From NCBI GenBank assembly GCA_029945375.1, contig CM057058.1, positions 3,472,001-3,536,000 on the forward strand: a DNA stretch of 64,000 bases. Direction: 5' to 3'. The stretch comes from Agaricus subrufescens. Lineage: Eukaryota > Basidiomycota > Agaricomycetes > Agaricales > Agaricaceae. The first letter of the stretch is position 1, and every line of letters starts with the position of its first letter. The notes beneath the pieces are model-generated. The model ran no database searches and was not told the origin of the DNA. It saw nothing but the letters and a program-made list of their open reading frames with translations. The translations under genes were made by a program, and so were the position numbers. Shown one piece after another: positions 8,754 to 18,790 of the stretch.

Positions 8754-9070
8754 TGTTAGAATGCCCCAAGCATTCAGTTATTAGAGTGACTGGTTAATTT
8801 GTTTTGTGTATATCTCGACTTAGAGTAAAGTGGACGCTTCCGTTCACGTGATAGATTAGTCAGCGCATGTTGAACTTGCCTGTGGACGACTTAGAAGTCT
8901 TTAGCTTCTTATACTTGTCCACAGGTGAGCAATCTCTTTGTATTGTTGTTATAGCTTCTTATACTTGTCCACAGATTAACTGTGCTAATACTAGCTCAAT
9001 TCTTATCCGATCTGCTTGATACTAGCGTCGTTAGGATCGCCACTGCGAACTCTACGTTCTACTTCCAACA
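8754..9070 (+). repeat. 5' LTR of copia element B (subfamily 1)
   Basis: A 317-bp LTR runs from TGTTAGAATGCCCC to CTTCCAACA. It contains CCTGTGGAC (about 8878) and its exact inverse GTCCACAGG (about 8917), with matching TTAGAAG/CTTCTTA flanks, so a hairpin can form. The block AGCTTCTTATACTTGTCCAC occurs twice in direct orientation, about 50 bp apart. Confidence 0.9.
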
Positions 9071-9083
9071 GGTTATGGGCCCC
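9071..9083 (+). other. Primer binding site, half-tRNA type (initiator Met)
   Basis: GGTTATGGGCCCC follows the LTR CA end directly. It is complementary to the anticodon-stem region of initiator tRNA-Met (…GGGCCCATAACC) rather than to a tRNA 3' end. This matches the half-tRNA priming described for Drosophila copia. The same sequence follows the element C LTR at 19108. Confidence 0.7.
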
Positions 9084-9131
9084 GGCTTCTAACGACCTAC
9101 AAATCAATTTTTCTTTCTTCAACCATCTTCA

Positions 9132-11430
9132 TTTTTTTTTATTTTTTTTATTTTTTTATTTTTTTATAATCAATGGCACCTTCCGGTGGACCTTTATTCA
9201 AGTATGCTACTACATAATGCGAATACTAAAATGCACACGTACAAGAAATGGATGCCATAACGCGTTTCCGAGGCGGCCACCAATCCGCTACATGGAGTCA
9301 TTCTATACATGGGTGGGGGAGAAACCGTATCCTGTGCGACGTGGTCAAGCGCTCGATGATAACAAAGAAAAACATAACAAAATGATAGAGAAAAAGATAA
9401 TGGGGAAAAAGAAGAAATACCCGACGCGAACCGTAGCTCAAGCTTAACATCATACTTAACTTTTACCCCGGATACACCAGCTTGAGGGCCAGCGGTGCCA
9501 AACGCAGACGTGATAGCAATAAGGAATAATGGTGGGTGCATATGTCGACAACTCCCGAAAGAACCGGTGAAAGTTCCTACTTGCGCGATGGGAACTGGCG
9601 CCGAAGCCAGTCCCGGTCGAACCGATTGTCCCAGAACGGACACGAAGTGTCCGTTGTGGAGTGCGCCGTCTTCTTCTTCTTTGCTGTGGAACAATTGGCG
9701 CAGTGGCGGGCGTCGGGATCCTTCTTCATCGCGATCGCGGCCTGGACATGGGACTCTGCAGTATGCGGTCCCGCGCAGTGGGGGCATCGGACGCCTTTGG
9801 AGCGGCAGATGTCGGAGTGGTGGCCCCACCTCTGGCACCGAGTGCAGAGGGCAGAACCGGGCCGGGGAGCAGCGCCCCGGATTTGACAGTTGCGGCCTCC
9901 AATGAAGACCTGCTTACCAATGAAGTCCCTGGCGACGCGGCCAGAGACGGTGTCCGAGATGTCCAGCCATGCTACGCACGTGTCTGAATGGCGTGATGTC
10001 CGCATGAAGCGGACGGAGTGTTTGAGGGCGCGGGACAGAGTAAGTCCGACGGGGGAATCGTTAAGAGCGAGGGTGAAGGCCTCGTGCTGAGCTATGAGCC
10101 ATCTGGCCGGTTCGGCTGGGACGAGTGGGACATCTATCACCTTGAGATAGGACGTGGAGGTGGGAGTGGCAGCCTGGAGGGGGATGAGACCGTTGGGATC
10201 AACGAGCCGGCGAATGTGCTTGAGCACAAAGGCGGACTCAGGTTGGGAGAGGACCCAGGACGCGGCAATGTGAATGCCGGTGGCGGTGTCGGAGGAACTT
10301 TCCAGAACGACCTTGGACTTGAGGTCGCTCTTGAGTCGGTTATTACATTCCCGAAGAATGCCGGGGGTGATGTTAATGGCACGGATGTTAGATCCGGCCG
10401 GGGGAGTGATGTGGACACCTCGTCGAGTGGCGCCGTGCAATGTGTGCTTCCCCTTGCGCGCCGGGGCACGCTTGGAGACAGCAGGGGCAGTGGAGGGAGC
10501 CGGGGCTTTGGGGAGGGAGGGGACGGTGGCCGGCTTTGCCTTGAGGATCGGTTTCGGGAGAACACGCTTGGCTGCGGGAGCAGCCGGAGTCCTTCCAAAT
10601 CCGGACTTCTTGGGCGTAGAGGGGGGAGACTCCACGCGGACTTTCTTCGCCTGAGGTGCCGCAGCCTCATGTTCAACCTCGGCCATCGGGGACCGGGGTC
10701 GAGACGAGGGGGCACTCGGAGTCGAAGGTGGGAGGGGGGCGGATGGTTTGACTGGGGAGGGGGGAGCAGCGGCGCCAGTCTGGCCGATGATAATGGCGAG
10801 GGCGGTCTCAAAAGAGGTAACGCCGGCCATGTTCTGAAACTCGATATTCTTGTGAGCACCACTCAAAAGAATATTGAAAATAAGACGTAGCACTTTGCTG
10901 GCATAGCCAGTAAAGTCCGCGTCGGGACTCATTTGAGGAACCAAGTCGGCCGCCGTAGCGATCGACGCAGCGAGACGATTCTTCTTGCCCGGTTGGGCCG
11001 ACGGCGAGAAGAGTTGGGAACGGGAGGGGGTCAATGGTTGGCCACAGACCGGGGTAGTCAGATCCCCAGACGCATACGACAACGGAGTCATCGCAGCTTG
11101 GGAGGGACCTGGGATGGGTGTGACGGGGGGGTCGGGCGAAGAGAAGAAGCCAGCGCCGCCAGCCTTGCCCTTCGCTCTGAGATGTGAGTGCATCTTCTCG
11201 ATGCGGCTCGCCTTCGGTGTTTGTGGCACCTGCATGATCGCTTTCTCCACATCTCTGCGGAGTCCGCGCGGCAGCTCAGAGTCGGAGTCCGTCTCCCAGT
11301 CGCCGTTGTCGAAATCGGGTCGTGTATCCATGCGTAGACGCTATGTAGAACGATGTACTGCTACTTAATGCTACAACCACTGAGGCTTCCAAAAGAGGAA
11401 GGTAGTGGAGCAGAGTCAAGAAGCGTCGTG
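9132..11430 (-). mobile_element. Full-length ORF1-only LINE-like element, copy 2 (intact)
   Basis: This 2299-bp insertion in the leader of element B has a perfect 16-bp duplication TCTTCAACCATCTTCA at 9116-9131 and 11431-11446. Its long A/T-rich tail is at 9132-9166. The minus-strand 5' end (CTTCTTGACTCTGCTCC) is shared with other copies, so it is full length. It has a single undamaged ORF1 and about 440 bp of 3' UTR, with no ORF2. Confidence 0.9.
9577..11331 (-). CDS. ORF1/gag-like RNA-binding protein of the ORF1-only LINE, intact
   Basis: An uninterrupted 584-residue ORF starts at ATG 11331 (MDTRPDFDNGDWETDSDS); the same MDTR-DF start is seen in copies at 18509 and 19885. Residues 1-300 are acidic, then Pro/Ala/Lys-rich and probably disordered, with a short conserved stretch (LRLIFNILLSGAHKNIEFQN) near 150. 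Residues 300-480 form the conserved domain (KGKHTLHGATRRG, LVDPNGLIPLQ, FMRTSRHSDTC, FIGGRNCQIRGAAPRPGS). The C-terminus carries CCHC knuckles (CTRCQRWGHHSDIC and CPHCAGPHTAESH), a third Cys pair (CANC) and ends DRDWLRRQFPSRK. Expected role: coating element RNA for mobilisation by an enzyme supplied in trans. The function is inferred from LINE ORF1/gag architecture; the coding integrity is seen directly. Confidence 0.8.
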   Translation of the reverse strand: MDTRPDFDNGDWETDSDSELPRGLRRDVEKAIMQVPQTPKASRIEKMHSHLRAKGKAGGAGFFSSPDPPVTPIPGPSQAAMTPLSYASGDLTTPVCGQPLTPSRSQLFSPSAQPGKKNRLAASIATAADLVPQMSPDADFTGYASKVLRLIFNILLSGAHKNIEFQNMAGVTSFETALAIIIGQTGAAAPPSPVKPSAPLPPSTPSAPSSRPRSPMAEVEHEAAAPQAKKVRVESPPSTPKKSGFGRTPAAPAAKRVLPKPILKAKPATVPSLPKAPAPSTAPAVSKRAPARKGKHTLHGATRRGVHITPPAGSNIRAINITPGILRECNNRLKSDLKSKVVLESSSDTATGIHIAASWVLSQPESAFVLKHIRRLVDPNGLIPLQAATPTSTSYLKVIDVPLVPAEPARWLIAQHEAFTLALNDSPVGLTLSRALKHSVRFMRTSRHSDTCVAWLDISDTVSGRVARDFIGKQVFIGGRNCQIRGAAPRPGSALCTRCQRWGHHSDICRSKGVRCPHCAGPHTAESHVQAAIAMKKDPDARHCANCSTAKKKKTAHSTTDTSCPFWDNRFDRDWLRRQFPSRK

Positions 11431-12207
11431 TCTTCAACCATCTTCAACTCAACTCCTACTCTCTCCCTTCCCTCCTCCCTCAATCTATTTCGCTTCCCCT
11501 GCTCTCATTTTCGCTCCTATGGCTTCGGGTTTGCCAGCGTTCGTTAAGCTCAATGGGGAGAACTATGCCACATGGTCCGGCGAGATGGAGGCCTGGCTAC
11601 GTGCCTCTGGCCTATGGAGACTTGTTTCAGGCAAACAAAGTCCTCCCTCCATTCCCTCTTCCCCTACTCCCCAGGATTTCGCTTCCCAGTCACTCTGGGA
11701 GGACAAACTCGACAAGGCAGCTGGCTGGCTCTATCTAATGGTTGAAGAAGACCAAAGGGTGCATTTTGCAGGCATCCAGGACAATCCAATCAAGATGTGG
11801 GCTGCTCTGGAGGCTGTACATTGTCAGAAGAAGGCTGGAATGCGATTCAATGCCTATGATGAGCTGTTCAGCATCTGTAAACTCGAAGAGGAGTCCCTCC
11901 AGTCACTTATAAACCGTGTAGAGGGCTGCAAACGTCGTCTGAAGGAGCTTAGACCGGAGAAATTCACTTTAGACCAGCTGGATGATGAGCTGGCCTCTAT
12001 GGCACTCATTAGGGCGCTCCCGGACGAGTTTTCGGCCTTTACTTCGTCTCTCCTGCTTATGGACAAGCTGGACAAGACCACAATCCATCAGGCCTTTGTT
12101 ACTGAGGATATCCAGCGAAGGAAACGTGCTCAGGACGCCTTGGGAGGCTCCCAGGCCCTAGCAGCGCGTTCTGGCTTCAAAAACACGTCAGAGACCTGCG
12201 ATTTCTG

Positions 12208-13070
12208 CCGTGGTGTCCTCATCCACCCACCGGCCGGATCTACTATCCGCGCTATAAATATCACTCCCGATATTCTCAGGGAATGCAATCGCCATCTCAA
12301 GGATGACCTCAAGTCCGAGGTCATTCTGGAATCTTCTGTTGACTCGGCATCCGGTATCTTTATTGCCGCTTCCCAAGTTCTATCCAAACCCGAATCTGCG
12401 TGTGTGCTTAGGCATGTACACCGCCTCGTCGATCCCAATGGACTCATTCCCCTCCAGTCCGCCACTCCCACTTCCACGTCCTACCTGAAGATCTTGGACG
12501 TACCACTCATTCCGGCCCCCCCCCGCCACATGGCTTCAAGCACAGCGCGAGGCGTTCACCGTCGCGTTGCACAACTCTCCTGTGGGTAAACCTTTATCCG
12601 CACACATCAAGCACGCTGTCCGCTTCATGCGGACATCACGTAAGTCAGACACTTGCATTGCTTGGGTCGACATCGCAGACTCCGTCTCTGGCCGCACGGC
12701 CCGGGACTTCATTGGTAAGCACGTCTTCATTGGCGGGCGTAACTGTCAAATCCGCGGTGCTGCCCCACGGCCCGGCTCTGCCCTCTGCACTCGGTGCCAG
12801 AGGTGGGGCCACCACGCTGATGTATGCTGCTCCAAGGGCATACGCTTTCCTCACTGCGCGGGCCCGCACTCGGCGGACTCGCACTCGGCAGACTCGCATA
12901 TTCAGGCGTCCATAGCGATGAAGAGGAATCCGGACGACCGCCACTGCGCCAACTGCTCTGCAGCGAAGAAGAAGAACTCGGCGCACTCCACAACGGACAC
13001 TTCGTGTCCGTTCTGGAATAATCGCTTTGATCGGGATTGGCTACGCCGCCAGTTCCCATCCAAGAAGTAG
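12208..13070 (+). pseudogene. ORF1 of LINE copy 3 (truncated and frameshifted)
   Basis: It starts in mid-domain (RGVLIHPPAGSTIRAIN) and continues to LVDPNGLIPLQ in frame 2. A run of nine C at 12516-12524 then shifts the frame, and the rest continues in frame 3 (FMRTSRKSDTC, FIGGRNCQIRGAAPRPGS). The zinc-binding part has CTRCQRWGHHADVC intact. The second finger has lost a cysteine (RFPHCAGPH instead of RCPHC) and has a small HSAD duplication. It ends RDWLRRQFPSKK. Close identity with the copy at 16383-18509 suggests the same subfamily. Confidence 0.8.
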
Positions 13071-13487
13071 TAAGAGTCATTCCTTATTTCGGGAGCGCGC
13101 ACCGCCGGCACCCACCACTTTCCCTCGCCAATCCGTCCACGATCGTAAACCGGCTCGACAGAAAATCGGGGCTGTATCCAGGTTCGTATGTGGGCGATAT
13201 GTGTTTGTTTGAGCTACGGCTCGCTTTGCTTGCCTTATCATGTATGGACTTATCATTTCTTTCTCCTTTATGATTTGTTTTTCCCTTTCTCTCCTCGAGG
13301 CGATGTCTTTTCCGCCGGATACGTAAAATTTTTGTTGTTGGGGGCTTAATGTTTTTTCAACTTTGGATACGCGTCATGGCATCCGTATTCTTGTAGTATG
13401 CCCAGATTATCTACCTGGATGTCGTATAGCTACTTGAATAGAAGGTCCACCGAGAGGTGCCGTTGATACAAAAAAAAAAAAAAAAAA
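12208..13487 (+). mobile_element. 5'-truncated ORF1-only LINE, copy 3
   Basis: This insertion falls inside the gag zinc knuckle codons. The 14-bp duplication ACCTGCGATTTCTG is perfect (12194-12207 and 13488-13501), and an 18-A tail lies at about 13470-13488. The 5' end starts in mid-ORF1 (RGVLIHPPAGS). The 3' UTR from 13071 matches the copy at 16200 in reverse (CGAGAGGTGCCGTTGATACA). Confidence 0.9.
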
Positions 13488-16199
13488 ACCTGCGATTTCT
13501 GTGGGAGAACTGGTCACAAGGTGGCTAACTGCTGGACGTTCGAAAAGGCGAAGAAACGCGCTCAGGAGGACGCTCAGAAGCCCAGAACTCGAGGAAACAA
13601 GGCCAACAAGGCCCAGGACAGCTCCAATGACTCCCCCACCGCTTCTGGAAGCTCTAGCTCGACTCCTGGTGCCGAAAAAGCGCAGAGAGTGCAAGAATTT
13701 GCTGGAAATGCAAGTGCTCCCTCCCCTACCTCTTCCCCTTCGCTCTCTGCCCCTCTGCAGCTCGATGCTGACTTCCACTGGCTTGCAGATACAGGGGCCA
13801 CTTCTCATATGACCCCCCACAAGCATTGGTTCAAATCCTACTCCCCCCATCGCATTCCCATCCGCTTAGCCGATAATTCAGTTGTTTACTCTGCTGGGGT
13901 GGGGTCTGTGGTCTTTGAGCCAGTTTTGAGCGGAAAAGTGGCTAGAGCGGTCGAGTTTACTAGAGTTTTGCATGTTCCTGCTCTCCGGAGCAACTTGCTG
14001 TCTTGTCTATACCTTGCACAGCACAAGAATTTTATCATCACGATTTCTGCTCGCTCTATGGCCTTCTGCTGCAAGGGAACAACGCTTTTCACGGCCACCA
14101 TCCATCCTAACAACTCTGCTGAGCTAGATGGCTCAACTCTCACCTCGGAGGCCGCTTTTTCGGTCTCTACACTCCCCTGTGACCTCTCCCTATGGCATTG
14201 TCGCTTTATTCACCATAATTATGCTGATGTGAGGTCTATGGTGAACAAGGAGCTTGTTACAGGCCTCAAACTCGACTCTAAAGCGTCCCCTGACCCCATT
14301 TGTGAGCCCTGCCTTGCTGGCAAGATGCATTCGCTTCCTTTCCCCTCCTCTACCAGCCATAATTGATCCCCACTCGAGCTGGTGCACTCAGACCTTCACG
14401 GACCACTCCCAGTCGCTTCCCACTCAGGCTACAAGTACTGGATCACATTTATAGACGATGCAACGCGTTTCCAGGCTGTTTATCTGCTGAAAAGCAAGTC
14501 AGAGGCCTTTGAAGCGTTCAAAATCTATAAATCTTGGGCTGAAAACCAACTAGGAGTAAAAATGCGCACTCTACAGGACGATAAAGGCAGTGAATACATG
14601 TCTAAAGCCTTCCTGACCTTCACAGAGCAATGTGGCATCGATAGGAGGCATTCTACTCGCAACAGGCCTCAGCAGAACAGTCTAGCTGAAAGGGCTAACA
14701 GAACTATGGGTGAAAGGATCACAGCCATGCTCTCTGAGTCGAAATTGCCCCCAAGTTTCTGGGGTGAATGCATCTCTTCTATGGTGCATGTGTGGAATAG
14801 GCTTCCTACGTCGTCTCTCCCTGGTTCTACACCCTTCCAAGCGTTCTATAAGCGAAAACCCGACGTTTCCCACCTCTGAGTATGGGGGTGCACTGCCTAT
14901 GTGCATATACAGCGAGATAAATGCAATTCTCTTCAGCCTCACTATGAAAAATGTGTTTTCATAGGCTATCCTACTGGCTACAAGGGCTGGAAGTTCTATA
15001 ACCCAGTCACCAAGCGTTCAATCATCTCTGAAAGGGCTGAATTCGATGAAAGGTACTTCCCTGGCACTTCTAGAGCTCAACTCGATGCTGTTCCTTCATT
15101 TGCTGGGCCTCCCAGCTCACCCGAAACTCCTATCACTTCAGAGCCCTCTCCAGCGCTCCCCTCGTCGCATTTCGACTTCCCACCTCTCCAGGATGAAGGG
15201 GGTGGTATCTGGCCTCTCCCTGCACCGTCTCCGGCGCCTAGTACGACTCCTGCAAGTGATATTCCTCCTGAAGAGCCTAAAACACTTCAAAATGCTCCTG
15301 AAGCTCCTGTGATCGCTCCTGCATCTCCTGTGCTCGCTCCTGCCTCTCCTGTCGCTCCCTCTCCACCTAGAACACCTCCACAACCTCCTGCACCGCTCCC
15401 TGTCACTCCTCTGACTGCTCCTGTGCCTGCTGAGCCCCCACGAGTCCCTAGGCGCACCAATCGAGTTAGACGACCTCCTGGTGAGTGGTGGAGAGTCAAA
15501 AACATTGACCTACCTGGAGACAACCCAGAACTAGAAGAGGAGGCCGCTTTTTTGGTTGACAGTGACTTCTGTGATGTAGAGTTTGCTGGAGCAGTTTCTA
15601 ATGCGGATCCTCGCTCCTACAGGCTGGCTATGCAGTCCCCTGATCGCTCTCACTGGCAGGACGCTTGCAACACCGAGATTTTCAATCTGGAGGCCAACAG
15701 GACCTGGGAACTCGTTGATTTGCCTCCTGGAAAGAAGGTAGTCAACTCTGGATGGGTATTCAAGGTTAAAAGGCATGCCGACGGCTCAATTGAGCGCTAT
15801 AGGGCTCGCCTTGTTGCTAAAGGCTTCTCACAGCGTCCTGGCTTTGATTACACCGAGGTTTTTGCTCCTACATTCCGCCCTGCCTCCCTGTGCCTCATTG
15901 TAGCCTTAGCTGCAAGAGAAGGCTTCAAAATGCGCTCCATTGACATCTCTTCTGCCTTTACCTATGGGGAACTCGAAGAGGAGATCTACATGAGACAACC
16001 AGAAGGCTACCACACTGGGGGACCTAATATGGTCTTCAGGCTCCGAAAATCGCTTTATGGCCTTAAGCAAGCTGCCAGACAATGGAGCAAGAAGCTCAGA
16101 AGTGTCCTAGAGGGTATTGGCTACACCAGGCTTCGCTCCGACAACTCTATCTACATTTATTCCAAGGGAGACATCAAGGTCATAGTGCCTGTCTTCATT

Positions 16200-18596
16200 T
16201 TTTTTTTTTTTTTTTTTGTATCAACGGCACCTCTCGGTGGACCTTTTATTCAAGTAGCTATACGACATCCGAGTAGATAATTCGGGCATACTACAAGAAT
16301 ATGGATGCCATGACGCGTATCCGAATGAAAACATTAAGCCCCTAACAACATGATTAAAAGAAAAACGTATCCGGCGGAATGTTCATCGCCTCGAAGAAAG
16401 AAAAGAAAAACATAACAAATGAAAAAGAAATGATAAGTCCAAAAGAGAGGCAAGCGAAGCGAGCCTTGGCTCAAGCAAACACGGATCACCTACGTTCAGA
16501 CTTGGATACAGCCCCAATTTTCTGACGAGCCGGTTTGCGATCGCGGACGGAGTGGCGAGGGAAAATGGTGGGTACCGACGGCGCGTGCTCCCGAAACAGG
16601 CGTTGAAACCTACTACTTCTTCGATGGGAACTGGCGCTTGAGCCAATCCCGGATCGAAACGGTTGTTCCAGAACTTCGTGTCCGTTGTGGAGTGCGCCTT
16701 ATCCTTCTTCTTCGCTGCAGAACAGTTAGCGCAATGACGATCGTCCGGATTCTTCTTCATCACGATGGACGCCGGGATATGCGAGTCGGCAGAGTGCGGT
16801 CCCCGCAGTGGAGGACAGCGTATACCCTTGGAGCGGCATACATCGGCGTGGTGGCCCCACCTCTGGCACCGAGTGCAGAGGGCAGAGCCGGGCCGCGGGG
16901 CAGCGCCGCGGATTTGACAGTTGCGCCCACCTATGAAGATGTGCTTACCAATGTAGTCCCGGGCTGTACGGCCAGAGACGGAGTCTGCTATGTCGACCCA
17001 AGCAATGCAAGTGTCCGACTTACGTGACGTCCGCATGAAGCGGACAGCGTGTTTGATGTGAGCGGATAAAGATTTACCCACTGGTGAGTTGTGCATCGCG
17101 ACTGTGAACGCCTCGCGCTGCGCTTGGATCCATGTGGCGGGGGGGGCCGGAATGAGTGGTACGTCCAAAACTTTAAGGTAGGACGTGGAGGTGGGAGTGG
17201 CGGACTGGAGGGGGACGAGTCCGTTGGGGTCAACGAGGCGGCGTACATGCCTAAGCACGCACGCAGATTCGGGTTTGGAGAGCACCCGGGAGGCGGCAAT
17301 GAAGATGCCGGAAGCCGAGTCGGAAGAAGATTCCAGGACGACCTCAGACTTGAGGTCATCCTTGAGGTGACGGTTGCACTCCCGGAGGATATCGGGCGTG
17401 ATATTAATAGCACGGATTGTGGATCCGGCCGGTGGATGAATGAGAACACCACGGCGCGAAGCGCCGTGGCTGGTATGCTTGCCCTTGCGTGCAGGAGCAC
17501 GGCGAGAGACAGCGGGGGCAGATGAGGGAGCCGGGGCCTTAGGAAGGGAGGGGACGGAGGCCGGCTTAGCCTTGAGGGCGCTCTTGGAAGGTGCTCGAAC
17601 AGCTGCGGGAGCAGCCGGGGCACGCTTTCCTAAAGCGGATTGCTTGGGTGCAGAGCCAGGTGGGGACTGGATGCGGACTTTCTTCGGGACCGGGGTAGTT
17701 ACCTCGTCCTCGGCCATCGGGGACTGGGGACGCAATGAGGGAATGACGGGGGTGGAAGGGAGGAAAAGGGGGGTGGTGGGTTTGGCTGGGGAGGGGGGCG
17801 ACGCCGCACCAGTTTGACCAATGATGATAGCTAGAGCCATCTCAAAAGAGCAGACTCCAGCCATGTTCTGGAAATCTATATTCTTGTGAGCGCCACTCGA
17901 CAAGATATTAAAAATGAGACGAAGAAGTTCATCAGCGTAGCCGATGAAGTTGTCGTCGGGAGGGGTTTGCTGGACGATGTCGGCGGCAGTCGACAGCGAC
18001 ACGGCGAGTCCGTGCTTCTTTCCAGGTACCTTGGTAGGCGTGTAGATAGAAGCGGCGCGAGGGGTCTTGGGGGTGGCTGGCAAGGAGATAGCCTCGAGCA
18101 GCGACTGAGCGGTCCCACCAGGCTGGCGAGAGCCCGATGGGGTGGGGGTGACGGGGGTAGACGGCCAAGCCGGCGCCTTAGGTTGTCCGCGCCTGCGTTC
18201 GGCGCGAGTCTGGGCTTGAGGGGCGGGGGAATCCTCCTTTATGAGCCTGGAAATTGACTCCAATGCATCCTCGAGGACGCGATTGAAGTCGGATGAGGAG
18301 ACGGTGGGAGCAGTGTCCGAGAACGAAACGTCCTTGGTCTTACCCTTACCTGCTAGATGTGCACGCATCTTTGCAATACGCGCGGCCTTTGGAGTCTCCA
18401 ACTCCATCTCTAACGCTTCACCTGCAGCTCGCATAGCGGGTGGCAGTCTCAAATCATTGTCGCTATCGGTCTCCCAGTTGCCAGAATTGAAATCCTCGCG
18501 GGTATCCATAGTGCAGAACGTATATTGCTCCAAGTACAGCTAAACCACTGAGGCTTCCAAAACAGGAAGGTAGTGGTAAGAAGTCAAGAAGCGATG
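16200..18596 (-). mobile_element. Full-length ORF1-only LINE-like element, copy 4
   Basis: This 2397-bp insertion in the polymerase of element B has a perfect 16-bp duplication AGTGCCTGTCTTCATT at 16184-16199 and 18597-18612. Its T-run at 16200-16216 is the poly(A) tail of a minus-strand element. The 5' end (CTTCTTGACTTCTTACCACT) is the family start. It contains one ORF1 and a 3' UTR, with no ORF2. Confidence 0.9.
16383..18509 (-). pseudogene. ORF1 of LINE copy 4, damaged at the C-terminus
   Basis: The probable start is ATG 18509 (MDTREDFNSGNWETDSD), matching the start of copy 2; an upstream in-frame ATG at 18533 adds eight residues. The protein is longer than copy 2 at the N-terminus, with an extra segment around residues 60-150. 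The conserved domain and first knuckle (CTRCQRWGHHADVC) are intact. The second knuckle reads RCPPLRGPH instead of RCPHCAGPH. Near the end six bases are missing (DTKFWNN for DTSCPFWNN), and a frameshift after NNRFD replaces DWLRRQFPSKK with an unrelated ~80-residue read-through. Until then the frame is open, so the damage is recent. Confidence 0.8.
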
Positions 18597-18790
18597 AGTG
18601 CCTGTCTTCATTGATGATATAACTCTGGTGTCAAAAAGCGATTCTGCTGTCTCTGCTGCTGTCTCTGAGCTGTCTAGCCACTTCAAACTGCGAGATCTCG
18701 GGTCTACCACTCTGCTACTAGGTATTCAGGTGAAGCAGGACCGTTCTAAGCGCACCATTTCGCTCTCACAAGAGCACTACATCAAGGAGC

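Larger units (their letters stand above)
8754..18790 (+). mobile_element. Copia element B: near complete, with three nested LINE-type insertions
   Basis: Element B has a 5' LTR (8754-9070), a primer binding site, a leader, gag, protease, integrase and reverse transcriptase in normal copia order (gag-PR-IN-RT). Three LINE-type insertions sit at 9132-11430, 12208-13487 and 16200-18596. Its 3' end (RNase H and 3' LTR) is missing: at 18791 the polymerase is cut by the LTR of element C. With the insertions removed, gag-pol is one frame (positions congruent across every duplication), broken only by two in-frame TGA codons. Confidence 0.85.
11519..18790 (+). pseudogene. Copia gag-pol polyprotein of element B, interrupted
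   Basis: Gag starts at ATG 11519 (MASGLPAFVKLNGENYATW), a UBN2/copia-gag type domain with W-E-KLDKAAGWLYL. The segments are 11519-12207, 13502-16199 and 18613-18790; joining them across the duplications keeps one frame. Next come the zinc knuckle CDFCGRTGHKVANC, protease ADTGATSHM, gag-pre-integrase LWHCRFIHHN with CLAGKMH, integrase (HSDLHGPLP, FIDDATRF, DKGSEY, LAERANRT), a proline-rich linker, and RT (WVFKVKRHADG, RYRARLVAKG, SIDISSAF, KSLYGLKQAARQW, FIDDI). Two in-frame stops occur: TGA 14364-14366, shared with element A, and TGA 14877-14879 in HLRVWG, where element A has CGG. The polymerase ends abruptly at 18790. Confidence 0.88.

Noticed and set aside
10018..10890. A 290-codon Gly/Arg-rich plus-strand frame
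   Set aside because: It is antisense to the intact, conserved ORF1 at 9577-11331. Its composition follows from the Pro/Ala-rich codons on the other strand.
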